Assembly (NCBI GenBank): GCA_965198025.1
Contig: OZ240237.1
Coordinates: 1,240,001 to 1,304,000 of the forward strand
Direction: 5' to 3'
DNA from: CAYWWM01 sp965198025
Lineage (GTDB): Bacteria > Acidobacteriota > Terriglobia > 2-12-FULL-54-10
DNA: 64,000 bases
Part shown: piece by piece, positions 53,290 to 61,936 of the stretch
Layout of the letters: each line of letters opens with the position of its first letter
Numbering within the stretch: the first letter of the stretch is position 1
Made by a program: the position numbers and the translations under genes
Notes under the pieces: model-generated
What the model saw: the letters and a program-made list of their open reading frames with translations, nothing else
Database searches by the model: none
What the model was told of the DNA's origin: nothing

Positions 53290-54183
53290 ATGGGCCGCTC
53301 GAAGCCGCCTGTGCCCGGCAATATGAGTTCCCCAACCGACTTCCAACTGGAATACTACGAGCAGGCTGCGGCGTTTGTCCGGCGTGCTGAGGAGCTGGGT
53401 CTCGGGCCCGTACGCGACTTCTACTGGTATCACACGATCGATCTCGGCGACGGATTGGTGACTCCGGGGACGTACGACTACCGCGCGACGCTCCCGGCGT
53501 TCCGGTTTCCGGAGTCCATGCGCGGCATGCGCGTGCTGGACGTCGGCTCGGCAACGGGGTTTTTTGCGTTCGAGTTTGAGCGGCGCGGCGCACAAGTGGT
53601 CTCGGTTGAGTTGCCCTCGCTCGACATGCTCGACCGCTTTCCCGGCCAGACCACGGAGCAGGTGATTGCGAAGATCGGGAGGATGCTTGCATCTTCCCGC
53701 CCGGAAGGCGCGGCGCCTCCACCCACCACGGCGGCCCAGCTGTATTATGCCCTGCTGGAAGGCCCCTTCGAGTTCTGCAAACGATCGCTCAATTCCCATG
53801 TCGAGCGGTGCTACTGCGCCATCTACGACCTCACGCTCGACAAACTGGGCGGTGTGCCGTTCGACCTTGTTTTCGTTGGCGACGTGCTGGTGCATACGCT
53901 CTATCCGCTGCGCGCGCTCGGGGCACTCGCTCCACTATGCCAGGGCACGTTGGTTCTGTCGGATGTGGTTCCCGACCAGCCGTCGGAGCCCGCTATGCTC
54001 TACGTCGGAGGCGATCAGCCTGGCGAAGACGACATCTCCTGGTGGTTGCCGAACCGTGCCTGTCTCGATCAGATGCTCAAGAAACTTGGCTTCCGAACCG
54101 TTGAGGAAGTCGGCCGCAACACCGTCATCCTGCGGCCCGATGGGCATGCCGTGGACCGGCCGATCCTCCACGCCCGGAAGTAA
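53290..54183 (+). CDS. class I SAM methyltransferase (CmoB/DUF1698-like)
   Basis: 298 residues from the ATG at 53290 (an ATG at 53323, MSSPTDFQ, is also possible). The segment DFYWYHTIDLGDGLVTPGTY followed by MRGMRVLDVGSATGFFAFEF and ERRGAQVVSVEL is the pattern of the CmoB-like methyltransferase group, with SAM motif I at LDVGSATG. Proteins of this group in polysaccharide clusters probably methylate sugars or lipid-linked glycans. The gene is followed by the Wzt-type ATPase, the repeat-tailed methyltransferase and the GT fusion, all on the plus strand. Confidence 0.85.
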   Translation: MGRSKPPVPGNMSSPTDFQLEYYEQAAAFVRRAEELGLGPVRDFYWYHTIDLGDGLVTPGTYDYRATLPAFRFPESMRGMRVLDVGSATGFFAFEFERRGAQVVSVELPSLDMLDRFPGQTTEQVIAKIGRMLASSRPEGAAPPPTTAAQLYYALLEGPFEFCKRSLNSHVERCYCAIYDLTLDKLGGVPFDLVFVGDVLVHTLYPLRALGALAPLCQGTLVLSDVVPDQPSEPAMLYVGGDQPGEDDISWWLPNRACLDQMLKKLGFRTVEEVGRNTVILRPDGHAVDRPILHARK

Positions 54184-54344
54184 GAAACAGGTCATCCATC
54201 GTCCATCCGTCGGAACCACCAGTGCCTTTTTGGTTCCCCACGGTTGGAGATCACGCGTCCGTCGAGACCCTGATGTAGAATGAGCATGTTAGGTATGCCG
54301 CATTGTGGGTGCAGCGGCTGGCGGCTATAGGGGAATGTCTCCGA

Positions 54345-55658
54345 ATGGGCTCGATCTACGTCCGCAACGTTTCGAAGAGTTATCCGATCTACGCTCGCCC
54401 GGCGGACCGGCTCAAGGAGCTGCTCACGGGGAACAGTCGATCGTATCACCGCGACTTCTGGGCCTTGCGTGACGTGTCGCTCGAAATTCCGAAGGGCATG
54501 ACGTTCGGGCTGGTCGGCGAAAACGGCTCCGGCAAGAGCACGCTGCTGCAGTTGATCGCGGGAATCCTGCAGCCCACGAGCGGGGAGCTGGCTGTGGAGG
54601 GCCGCGTGTCGGCGCTGCTCGAGCTCGGCTCCGGCTTCAACCCGGAGTTCACGGGCCGCGAGAATGTCTTCCTGAACGGAGCGATTCTGGGATTGAGCAA
54701 CCAGGAGATGAAACGGCTCTATCCGGCCATCGAGAGCTTTGCTGAGATCGGCGACTTCGTCCACCAACCCGTGAAGACGTATTCGAGCGGCATGGTGATC
54801 CGGCTGGCGTTTGCAGTGGCCATCAGCGTGGACCCGGATATTCTGCTGGTGGACGAAGCGCTGGCCGTCGGGGACATCTACTTCCGCCAGCGCTGCATGC
54901 GCAAGATTCATGAGCTGAACCGGCGCGGCGTGACCATCCTCTTTGTCTCGCACGCCGCCGCCGATGTGAAGAGCATCGCGCAACGGGCGGCTTGGCTCGA
55001 TCATGGACGGCTCGTCGAGTGCGGCGACGCCGATCAGGTCATTTCCCATTACCTGGCCGCGATGGTCCAGAAGGATTCAGCGTACCGCAAGCAGCTCCCA
55101 CCGGAAGGCGGGCCTGCCGGTGAGGCGGCGGGTCCGGTCCGAGCGCCGGAGATTGTCGAGCGGATTCCAAACGTTGATTATCGCTACGGCAACCGCGCAG
55201 CGGAAATCCTGGGCATTGCCGTCCTGAGCGAGGAAGGCGAGGAGTTGCTGCTGCTCCCGCAGAAAGGTCGCATCATCGTCCGCATTTCGCTTAAGGTGCA
55301 CGCCGAGGTGCCCATGCCGATTGTGGGGTTCCTGATGCGCAATCACCTGGGCGTGGACTTGGCGGGAACCAATACCGTCTTGGAAGAGACGGAGCTGCCC
55401 ATGTTCCAGCCCGGCGACGTTTACACGTTCGATTTTCACCTGCAGCTACCGGAGCTCTATCCATCTCACTTCTCGTTTACCCCGGCGGTGGCAAGCGGAA
55501 CGGTGGAAACCTACGAGGTCTGCGATCTGATCGAGAACGCCGTTACGCTGGAAGCGGAAAAGGGGCGGCTGGTTTACGGCTATCTGCACTTTCCTTGCGA
55601 GGTGCGCGTCAACTCTGTGACGAAAGCCCACGTCCGGGTATCCGGGCTGAGCACGTAA
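54345..55658 (+). CDS. polysaccharide ABC transporter ATP-binding protein (Wzt-type)
   Basis: 437 residues from the ATG at 54345 (MGSIYVRNVSKSYPIYARPA). The nucleotide-binding domain has Walker A LVGENGSGKSTLLQLIAG, the lineage-typical RVSALLELGSGFNPEFTGRE NVFLNG stretch, signature KTYSSGMVIRLAFAVA, Walker B DILLVDEALAVGD and the switch His in LFVSHAAADV. After about residue 250 comes a C-terminal beta domain (YGNRAAEILGIAVLSEEGEE, DVYTFDFHLQLPELYPSHFS) like the glycan-binding domain of E. coli O9a Wzt, which recognises the capped chain end. No Wzm permease gene is in the window. Confidence 0.92.
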   Translation: MGSIYVRNVSKSYPIYARPADRLKELLTGNSRSYHRDFWALRDVSLEIPKGMTFGLVGENGSGKSTLLQLIAGILQPTSGELAVEGRVSALLELGSGFNPEFTGRENVFLNGAILGLSNQEMKRLYPAIESFAEIGDFVHQPVKTYSSGMVIRLAFAVAISVDPDILLVDEALAVGDIYFRQRCMRKIHELNRRGVTILFVSHAAADVKSIAQRAAWLDHGRLVECGDADQVISHYLAAMVQKDSAYRKQLPPEGGPAGEAAGPVRAPEIVERIPNVDYRYGNRAAEILGIAVLSEEGEELLLLPQKGRIIVRISLKVHAEVPMPIVGFLMRNHLGVDLAGTNTVLEETELPMFQPGDVYTFDFHLQLPELYPSHFSFTPAVASGTVETYEVCDLIENAVTLEAEKGRLVYGYLHFPCEVRVNSVTKAHVRVSGLST

Positions 55659-55716
55659 TGGAAGTTGGCGAAGAGAGTTTCCACGCACATATTGGCGTGG
55701 AGAAGCGATAGGGCTC

Positions 55717-56880
55717 ATGGAATTTACCGGCGAACGCGTGATTCCCGGACAGGACGATGTTGACCTGTTCAACGAGCACCGGGCACGGTATTGGTTTGCG
55801 CGCCGTTTCGCAAAGGGCAAGAACGTGCTCGACGCTGCCTGCGGCACGGGCTATGGCTCGGCGCTGCTTGCGGAAACCGCGCAAGCCGTGGTCGGGGTAG
55901 ATGTCGCGCGCAATGCGGTGGATTACGCGCGGAGGCACTTTCCTGCTCCGAATTTCCAGCTCGCGCAGACCGACTGCCTCGCGCTTCCGTTTTCCGCTGA
56001 TCGCTTCGGTCTGGTGGTCGCGTTTGAAATCATCGAGCATCTGGACCAACCAGAAACTTTTCTCACCGAGCTGCGGCGTGTCCTTGATCCTGCCGGAGCG
56101 CTGATTCTCTCGACACCGAACCGCCTTTACTACACTGACGAACGCGAGGAGATCAATCCATTCCACCGACGCGAGTTTTCCTATCCGGAGTTTGAGGAGA
56201 TCCTGCAACCCGTGTTTCCGCACTGCACGATCCTGTTTCAGAACCATGTCGCCGGTGTCGCCGTTTCGGGTCCCGGCTCGGAGTTGAGCAGCCAGGCTCT
56301 GCATTGGGAACGTCTTTTTCAGGAAGAAGGCGCTACTCAGGCCATCGAAGAGGCCCGCCGGAGCGCACACTTCTTCGTCGCCGTGTGTTCCTCTCAACCG
56401 CTCGGCCCCATCGAGCCGCTCCTCTATATGCCGTCGGCGGCGAACATTCTCCGGGAACGGGAAATTCACATACATAGTTTGGATGCAACGTGCAGGGAGC
56501 TGGAGCATCGGCTTGCGGAGAAAGACGCCTATGTGTTGCAACTCCAGGAGGAGCACGACAGCAAGATCCAGTGGGCACAGAGTCTCGAATGCGATCTCGA
56601 CAAAGCGCGAAGCGATTTGGCTCAACTTCAGGCGGAGTACGACAGCAAGATCCAGTGGGCACAGAGTCTCGAATGCGATCTCGACAAAGCGCGAAGCGAT
56701 TTGGCTCAACAGAAGGAGTACGACAGCAAGCGATTTGGCTCAATCCAGTGGGCACGAGCGCGAAGCGATTTGGCTCAACTCCAGGAGGAGTACGACAGCA
56801 AGATCCAGTGGGCACAGAGATCTCGAATGCGATCTCGACAAAGCGCGAAGCGATTTGGCTCAACTTCAGAAAGAGTTTGA
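55717..56880 (+). CDS. SAM methyltransferase with a 28-residue-repeat coiled-coil tail (frameshifted near its end)
   Basis: Residues 1-250: MEFTGERVIPGQDDVDLFNE, SAM motif NVLDAACGTGYGSALLAETA, then VVGVDVARNAVDYARRHFPA and VVAFEIIEHLDQPETFLTEL. This type of methyltransferase is typical of polysaccharide clusters. From about residue 270 comes a coiled coil made of 28-residue units (EYDSKIQWAQSLECDLDKAR with SDLAQLQ), exactly four heptads each. In the fourth unit an extra base at about 56820 shifts the frame and ends translation at 56880 in a basic tail. The other frame continues with DLECDLDKARSDLAQLQKEF, a helical stretch and SSRWYRLGKNLNLSP to a TGA at 57064 that overlaps the next ATG, so the ancestral gene ran to 57064. 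Confidence 0.85.
   Translation: MEFTGERVIPGQDDVDLFNEHRARYWFARRFAKGKNVLDAACGTGYGSALLAETAQAVVGVDVARNAVDYARRHFPAPNFQLAQTDCLALPFSADRFGLVVAFEIIEHLDQPETFLTELRRVLDPAGALILSTPNRLYYTDEREEINPFHRREFSYPEFEEILQPVFPHCTILFQNHVAGVAVSGPGSELSSQALHWERLFQEEGATQAIEEARRSAHFFVAVCSSQPLGPIEPLLYMPSAANILREREIHIHSLDATCRELEHRLAEKDAYVLQLQEEHDSKIQWAQSLECDLDKARSDLAQLQAEYDSKIQWAQSLECDLDKARSDLAQQKEYDSKRFGSIQWARARSDLAQLQEEYDSKIQWAQRSRMRSRQSAKRFGSTSERV
56551..56877 (+). repeat. 84-bp tandem repeat encoding the coiled-coil units
   Basis: Four units start at about 56557, 56641, 56722 and 56794 (GACAGCAAGATCCAGTGGGC type). Units 1 and 2 are near-identical over 84 bases. Unit 3 is a shortened and scrambled chimera containing a displaced GCGATTTGGCTCA segment. 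Unit 4 has the extra base that breaks the frame. The pattern is that of slipped-strand or unequal recombination in a live minisatellite. Confidence 0.85.
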
Positions 56881-57060
56881 AGAGCGCACCGCCTGGGCCT
56901 TGCGGCTCGACAGAGATCTGCAGCAGCGGTCGAAAGAGCTCCAACTGCGGTCGGAAGAACTCCAACTCCTGTTTAGTTCCCGCTGGTATCGGCTGGGCAA
57001 AAATTTGAACCTGAGTCCGGTTCCTGCTTCTGACATGAGCTCTTCGGATTCCAACCAGAC

Positions 57061-59469
57061 ATGAAGTGGTTCGCCAAACTGGTTTTTCTCTGCATCGCCC
57101 CCGTGATCCTGGCGGCCGTAGCAGTCAGCTTTTTGTGCGCCGATCTGCTGGCGCAACTGCGGCTCCGTTTTCGTCGCGCGCCAGCCCCGCAGCCGCCAGA
57201 CCCCGTGGAGCCTCCTCGTCACGCGAGCATTGTGATTCCCAACTGGAACGGGAAAGACCTGCTCGAGAAATTTCTGCCGTCCGTGCTCGCGGCTTGCTCT
57301 TCCTCCGACGAAGTCATCGTTGTCGACAACGCCAGCGACGACGGCAGCGCAGAGTTCGTCGAGCAGAATTTCCCGCAGGTGCGCCTGTTGCGGATGGAAC
57401 GGAACCTTGGCTTCGGCGGTGGCTCGAACGCCGGTATCCGTGCCGCGAGCCGCCGGATTGCCGTATTGCTCAACAATGACATGCGCGCTACGCCGGGTTT
57501 TCTGGCACCGCTTCTGGCCGGGTTCACCGATGACCAAGTCTTCGCTGTTTCGGCGCAGTTGTTCTTCTCCGACCCTGCCCGCCGGAGGGAGGAGACCGGT
57601 TTAACTGTCGGGAGCTTCGAGAAGGGCTTTATTCGTGTCCGGCACGATGTCGACGACGCCATCGACAGCCTGTATCCCACCTTCTACGCGGGCGGCGGCT
57701 CCACAGCATACGACCGGGGAAAGTTCCTGGAACTGGGCGGGTTCGACCCCTTGTTCGAGCCGTTCTATGTGGAGGACACGGATCTCTCCTACAACGCCTG
57801 GCGGCGCGGTTGGAAGGTGCTCTACCAGCCCGCGAGCCGCCTCTACCACGAGCACCGCGCCACGATCGGCAAGCGCTATTCTGCGGAGGCCATCCGGGCA
57901 TATCTCCAAAAGAATTGTGTCCTGATGGTCTGGAAGAACATTCACCGCTGGCGCTGGCTGCTCGCGCACTTCTTTTATCTGTATGGTCACATGCTCCTGT
58001 GCTGGGCGGGGGAAGGAACGGAAACGCGCACGACGGTGGGAGCGTTTCGCCTCGCACTCCGGGAGTGGCCCCAGGCATTGCGCGCGCGGTCGGAAGCGTT
58101 GCGCTCAGCCTGCATCCCGGACACGGAGGTTTTTGCTCGGACGCGACCCTCCATCTTTCGCGAGGTCTTTCCCAGTGTCACGGCATCTTCCTCCCCTGAG
58201 TCCGGCCCGAACGAAGGCGGCCGCGATGGGGTTGCCTGGCCTGCAGAGGCGAAACCCCGGCCGCTGCGTATCCTGTTTGCCTCGCCGTACTCGATCTATC
58301 CAGCGCTCCATGGCGGCGCGGTCCTGATGCTGCAGGCGATTCAGGAGCTTTCCAAGCGTCACACCGTTTCCGTAGTGCTGTTTGTAGACCGGCCCGAGGA
58401 AGAGGAATCGAATCAGAAGCTCACCCGCTGGGCGCGGCACGTTGAGACGGTCCTCCGCCGTCCCCTGCTGCGGAGCCATTTCAGTCTGCGCCCGCACGCC
58501 CAACAGGTGTTTTGCGACCCCCGGTTCGCCGCTTTGCTCGACAAGCTTGTATTCCAGCACGAGATTGACCTTATCCAGTTTGAGTACACGCAGCTGGCCC
58601 AATACCGTCTTCCTCTCACCCGCACACCGCAATGTCTGTTTGAGCACGACGTCTACTTTCGTTCGATACAGCGACAGTTGGTCTCCGGAGCCGGAGGCAT
58701 CGGAGCAAAAGCGAGCGAGTTACTCGAATGGCTCCGCGCGTTGCGCTTCGAGGTGGCCGCCGCCGGACAGTTCGATGCTGTGTTCACCTGCCACGAGGAA
58801 GAACGGCGGCTGCTGGAGTCGTTCTTGAATGGGCGACAGCCGGTCCTCGTCGCCGGTGTGCGTACGGCCGTCGACTGCGCGAGCTATCCGTTTCCGGGCG
58901 GGCCGCGCTGCGAAAATTCGCTGCTCTTCGTCGGCAACTTCCAGCACCGGCCGAACGGGGAGGGGCTGCGCTATTTCACGAGCGAGATCTTCCCCCGGAT
59001 TCGAGCGCGCCGTCCCGAAGCAACGCTCACGGTGGTGGGACCGCAGGCGCAGCCGGAGTTGGAACGAGCGGCAACGGCTTCGGCGGAGGATGGCACAATC
59101 CTCTTCCGGGGTTCGGTTCCGGATATACGGGAGCCGCTGGCGCAGTGCGCCGTATTCGTCTGCCCGATTCTGAGCGGAGCCGGCATTCGCGTGAAACTGC
59201 TCGAAGCCTTTGCCGCGGGCATACCCGTGGTTTCGACGTCGCTCGGCGCCGAAGGCATTGCAGCAACCCACGGGTGCGAATTCCTCTGTGCCGATTCTCC
59301 GGATGAGTTTGCCGAAGCATGTCTCCGCTTGCTCGAACAGCGGGACGAGGCCGGCCAGCTCGCGGCCCACGCGCGCCGTCTCGTCGAAACGACCTACGAC
59401 TGGGGGCCGGTGGGCCGCCGTCTCGATTCCATCTATTACCAGTTGGTCCGGAAAAAAGCCCGTCCGTAG
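57061..59469 (+). CDS. bifunctional glycosyltransferase: GT2 fused to GT4
   Basis: 802 residues. An N-terminal membrane helix (LVFLCIAPVILAAVAVSFLC) is followed by a GT2 (GT-A) domain: ASIVIPNWNGKDLLEKFLPS, DEVIVVDNASDDGSAEFVEQ, RNLGFGGGSNAGIRAA, LLNNDMRAT (DxD-type site) and FEPFYVEDTDLSYNAWRRGW. After about residue 390 a complete GT4-like (GT-B) domain begins, RILFASPYSIYPALHGGAVL, and ends with VGNFQHRPNGEGLRYF and VFVCPILSGAGIRVKLLEAF. So two sugars may be added by one membrane-bound protein. Its ATG overlaps the restored stop of the methyltransferase gene (ATGA). Confidence 0.9.
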   Translation: MKWFAKLVFLCIAPVILAAVAVSFLCADLLAQLRLRFRRAPAPQPPDPVEPPRHASIVIPNWNGKDLLEKFLPSVLAACSSSDEVIVVDNASDDGSAEFVEQNFPQVRLLRMERNLGFGGGSNAGIRAASRRIAVLLNNDMRATPGFLAPLLAGFTDDQVFAVSAQLFFSDPARRREETGLTVGSFEKGFIRVRHDVDDAIDSLYPTFYAGGGSTAYDRGKFLELGGFDPLFEPFYVEDTDLSYNAWRRGWKVLYQPASRLYHEHRATIGKRYSAEAIRAYLQKNCVLMVWKNIHRWRWLLAHFFYLYGHMLLCWAGEGTETRTTVGAFRLALREWPQALRARSEALRSACIPDTEVFARTRPSIFREVFPSVTASSSPESGPNEGGRDGVAWPAEAKPRPLRILFASPYSIYPALHGGAVLMLQAIQELSKRHTVSVVLFVDRPEEEESNQKLTRWARHVETVLRRPLLRSHFSLRPHAQQVFCDPRFAALLDKLVFQHEIDLIQFEYTQLAQYRLPLTRTPQCLFEHDVYFRSIQRQLVSGAGGIGAKASELLEWLRALRFEVAAAGQFDAVFTCHEEERRLLESFLNGRQPVLVAGVRTAVDCASYPFPGGPRCENSLLFVGNFQHRPNGEGLRYFTSEIFPRIRARRPEATLTVVGPQAQPELERAATASAEDGTILFRGSVPDIREPLAQCAVFVCPILSGAGIRVKLLEAFAAGIPVVSTSLGAEGIAATHGCEFLCADSPDEFAEACLRLLEQRDEAGQLAAHARRLVETTYDWGPVGRRLDSIYYQLVRKKARP

Positions 59470-59536
59470 CACTTCCCGCTGCGTTATACTGCGAATTCCC
59501 TCCGGCGCGCACGGGATCGACTGAAGCAATGCCACC

Positions 59537-59668
59537 ATGCTTCCGGGGATGATCGACATGCACGTGCATCTGTTCCCGCAAGGCCCCGACGCGGTAGGTC
59601 GTTCGATCCACTACCGCACCATTATGTCGGTGGAGCATTCCAAAGGACACCGGACTGATCTAGGATAA
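59537..59668 (+). pseudogene. amidohydrolase start fragment
   Basis: Frame of 43 codons beginning MLPGMIDMHVHLFPQGPDAV, which matches the metal-binding HxH region of amidohydrolases (usually 'xxPGxIDxHxHL', some 50-70 residues into the protein). The remainder SVEHSKGHRTDLG does not continue the family. A stray piece of such a gene, possibly left by a deletion. Confidence 0.4.
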
Positions 59669-59673
59669 CGGCA

Positions 59674-60459
59674 TTGAAGCGCTGGCTCATTTCCGATTTT
59701 GCTCTCTTGCTGTTGCTGCCTTCCTGGACCTTCTCTCAAACCCCGCCGCCGGAAGCTCGCCTGGCCGATGAAGAGATCATCCAGAAACTCTCCCACCGCG
59801 TCCGGTGGGATTGGTTTTGGAACGGCTATACGCACCCGGATTACGCCGAAGGCAAGATCATCCCAGTCGCCGTCCTCGAATCCGCCGACGAGGTTGCCGT
59901 GTTTTTCGCCGAGCTCGGCGAGTATCTGGCATTTGATCCGGAAGGACGAATCACGGAAGGTCGGCGCTTTCCTGACACGACCAACCAAATCGCTATAGAC
60001 GAGTACCTGAGAACGTTTGGCGATACATCGGGTCCGTCCGACGATGCCGGTCATGATCCCCGCGCGATAGGGGAAACCAGAGCCAGCATGGGGGAACGTT
60101 CCCTGGAATGGGTGCTGCCCGAGCTCGAGCCGCCGGAGTACATTGCTCAGGCCCAGGCGCCGCCCGGCCTGCCGGAATTCGAAGCGGCGGTTCGTGTGCA
60201 GGCCCGCTACTGGTACGACGCATCCTGCGGCATGGGGCAGTTGTCGATTCCGTACTTTTCGCCGGATGATCCGGTCGTCTTCGTGTACGGTGAGCTTGGG
60301 ATGTGCGGCGTCGGGATTTTCGATTTCCATCTGCTGAGCAACGGCCAATGGGAATTGGGCAGGCTATGGCAGCATGGTGGCTCCGGCAGCCCCAACGACT
60401 GGTCGCACACTATCCAGCGAATTCTGGAGAATCGCCTGGCTACGATTCCGGTTCCATGA
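59674..60459 (+). CDS. exported hypothetical protein
   Basis: 261 residues from the TTG at 59674 (MKRWLISDFALLLLLPSWTF), AGGA 8 bases upstream. The signal peptide ends at about FSQ. The mature part has acidic and aromatic stretches (KLSHRVRWDWFWNGYTHPDY, VRVQARYWYDASCGMGQLSI) and two Cys that could pair (ASCGMGQ and LGMCGVG). I recognise no family. It is the last plus-strand gene before a minus-strand block. Confidence 0.6.
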   Translation: MKRWLISDFALLLLLPSWTFSQTPPPEARLADEEIIQKLSHRVRWDWFWNGYTHPDYAEGKIIPVAVLESADEVAVFFAELGEYLAFDPEGRITEGRRFPDTTNQIAIDEYLRTFGDTSGPSDDAGHDPRAIGETRASMGERSLEWVLPELEPPEYIAQAQAPPGLPEFEAAVRVQARYWYDASCGMGQLSIPYFSPDDPVVFVYGELGMCGVGIFDFHLLSNGQWELGRLWQHGGSGSPNDWSHTIQRILENRLATIPVP

Positions 60460-60558
60460 GAGGGAGAGAATTTTTCCAGCGGATCGACGGAATTACTCTT
60501 AAACGAAGAGCACCATAATCGAAAAGACACTGCCACCAGTCACTTGGCTCTCCGCGCG

Positions 60559-61206
60559 TTAGCGACCCAACACAATCCCCCCGATGAAGGCCATCCGGTG
60601 CCATGTGCCGCCGGGCTCGAAAAAATCCTGCGAGATGGGCGTTACGTAATCGCGCACTTCGAATTTCAGGCGCACCAGCGGCGCAAAGCTTCTCTCGATC
60701 CCAGCGCCGATTGAGAATACTGGTGAGAGCACGTTGTCGGGGTCGCCTCGAGGGAAGGGAACTTCCACAATCTGTTTCAGGTTCACAGTGAAGCGCGTGA
60801 AGCCTCCTCCGGCCAATCCGTACAGCCGAAAGCCACCTACCTCGGGAAGCCGCAAGCGCGAGTCAAACGTCAGCGTGTGCGCGCCCAGGTCCGAGATGGC
60901 GGCTGAACTGAATGCGTCGCCGCGCCGCAGGACCAGCTCCGGACTCGAATAGCTGTAGTGCAGACCCGCCCCCAAGAACGGCAGGAAGCCGATCCCGGCA
61001 TCGAAAGCCAGGAGTCCGCTGTTACCGAAATCCGAGCGAGCTGGCTCGCCGACGCTGCCGATTCCCGCTGCGATCTGGTCCTGCGGAAACGATCCTCCGA
61101 CGCCGATGGCGATGTATTGTGCATGGGAGACTGACGTTGAACCGGCAATCAGCAACGCCACCAGAGAACAAATCGTACGCAAGAGCGAAATCAATGAACG
61201 CTTCAT
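60559..61206 (-). CDS. outer-membrane beta-barrel protein
   Basis: 215 residues from the ATG at 61206 (MKRSLISLLRTICSLVALLI), preceded by a TAAAGGATAATGGAGGG ribosome-binding region. Signal peptide ends STSVSHA. The rest alternates hydrophobic and polar residues as in small OmpA/OmpW-like barrels, for example FLPFLGAGLHYSYSSPELVL, FRLYGLAGGGFTRFTVNL and FSIGAGIERSFAPLVRLKFE, finishing near a strand with MAFIGGIVLGR. Specific function unknown. Confidence 0.72.
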   Translation of the reverse strand: MKRSLISLLRTICSLVALLIAGSTSVSHAQYIAIGVGGSFPQDQIAAGIGSVGEPARSDFGNSGLLAFDAGIGFLPFLGAGLHYSYSSPELVLRRGDAFSSAAISDLGAHTLTFDSRLRLPEVGGFRLYGLAGGGFTRFTVNLKQIVEVPFPRGDPDNVLSPVFSIGAGIERSFAPLVRLKFEVRDYVTPISQDFFEPGGTWHRMAFIGGIVLGR

Positions 61207-61229
61207 CCCTCCATTATCCTTTAGGAGGC

Positions 61230-61898
61230 TCAGCCTCGCAATTGTTTCACCCAGCGGTCGGCCTCGCGCTGGGGTTTCGGGATGCGGAGGCCATCCGAGC
61301 AAGCCAGAACCAACCGCACCGCCGTCGGTAGCGAGACACGGTGCCCGCAGGAAACAAATATGGGCTTGACGCCGGTACGAGTACGAACCACTCTGCCAAT
61401 GAGTTCCTGCTTTTCAACTAGAGCTGACGAGGAGCCGCGCTCGACCGCCGGTTCTTTGTACTGGCCAATGAGAACGGACTTGGCGCAACCGATAGTCGGG
61501 ATGTCGAGGAGAAGACCCAGATGACAGGCCATGCCCGCCCGCCGCGGGTGCGCCCAGCCGTGGGCGTCGGCCAGGATCAAGTCCGGCCTGCGGCGAAGTT
61601 TCCCGAACGCATCGAGCAGAAGCGGAAGTTCCCGAAATGCGAGCAATCCGGGCACGTAGGGAAACCGCAGCTTGCCCGTGCTTGAAACACGTTCAAGCTC
61701 CGCGAGGTCGGGAAAGGAATAGAGGATGACAGCGGCATAGCCGGTGTCTTCCCGCAGCGCAATGTCGGCGCCGGCTATGGCACGGACGCGGCCGATTCGG
61801 TTCCTGCGCATGACGGCGGAAGGGATGCGCTGCTGGAGGAGGCGGGCGTCTGCGGGAGACAGGCCAGGCGAAAATACGAACTCTCTAGTAAGTCTCAA
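61230..61898 (-). CDS. nfi: endonuclease V
   Basis: Cleaves DNA (or RNA) one base 3' of deaminated bases, chiefly inosine. Conserved blocks: AIAGADIALRED (first metal Asp), YVPGLLAFRELPLLLDA (catalytic Glu), DLILADAHGWAHPRRAGMAC (second Asp) and HLGLLLDIPTIGCAKSVLIG, then PIFVSCGHRVSLPTAVRLVL. The start is uncertain: the frame has no ATG after the DinB stop, and I take the TTG at 61898 (MRLTREFVFSPGLSPADARL), giving 222 residues, close to E. coli Nfi. The region before it is AT-rich without a clear ribosome-binding site. Confidence 0.9.
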   Translation of the reverse strand: MRLTREFVFSPGLSPADARLLQQRIPSAVMRRNRIGRVRAIAGADIALREDTGYAAVILYSFPDLAELERVSSTGKLRFPYVPGLLAFRELPLLLDAFGKLRRRPDLILADAHGWAHPRRAGMACHLGLLLDIPTIGCAKSVLIGQYKEPAVERGSSSALVEKQELIGRVVRTRTGVKPIFVSCGHRVSLPTAVRLVLACSDGLRIPKPQREADRWVKQLRG

Positions 61899-61936
61899 TA
61901 TAATAACAAATTGCGAATCAAATAAAATGCTGTCCT

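Noticed and set aside
56551..56877. Regular repeats considered as a CRISPR array
   Set aside because: Units are contiguous 84-bp coding repeats without spacers, in frame with a coiled coil.
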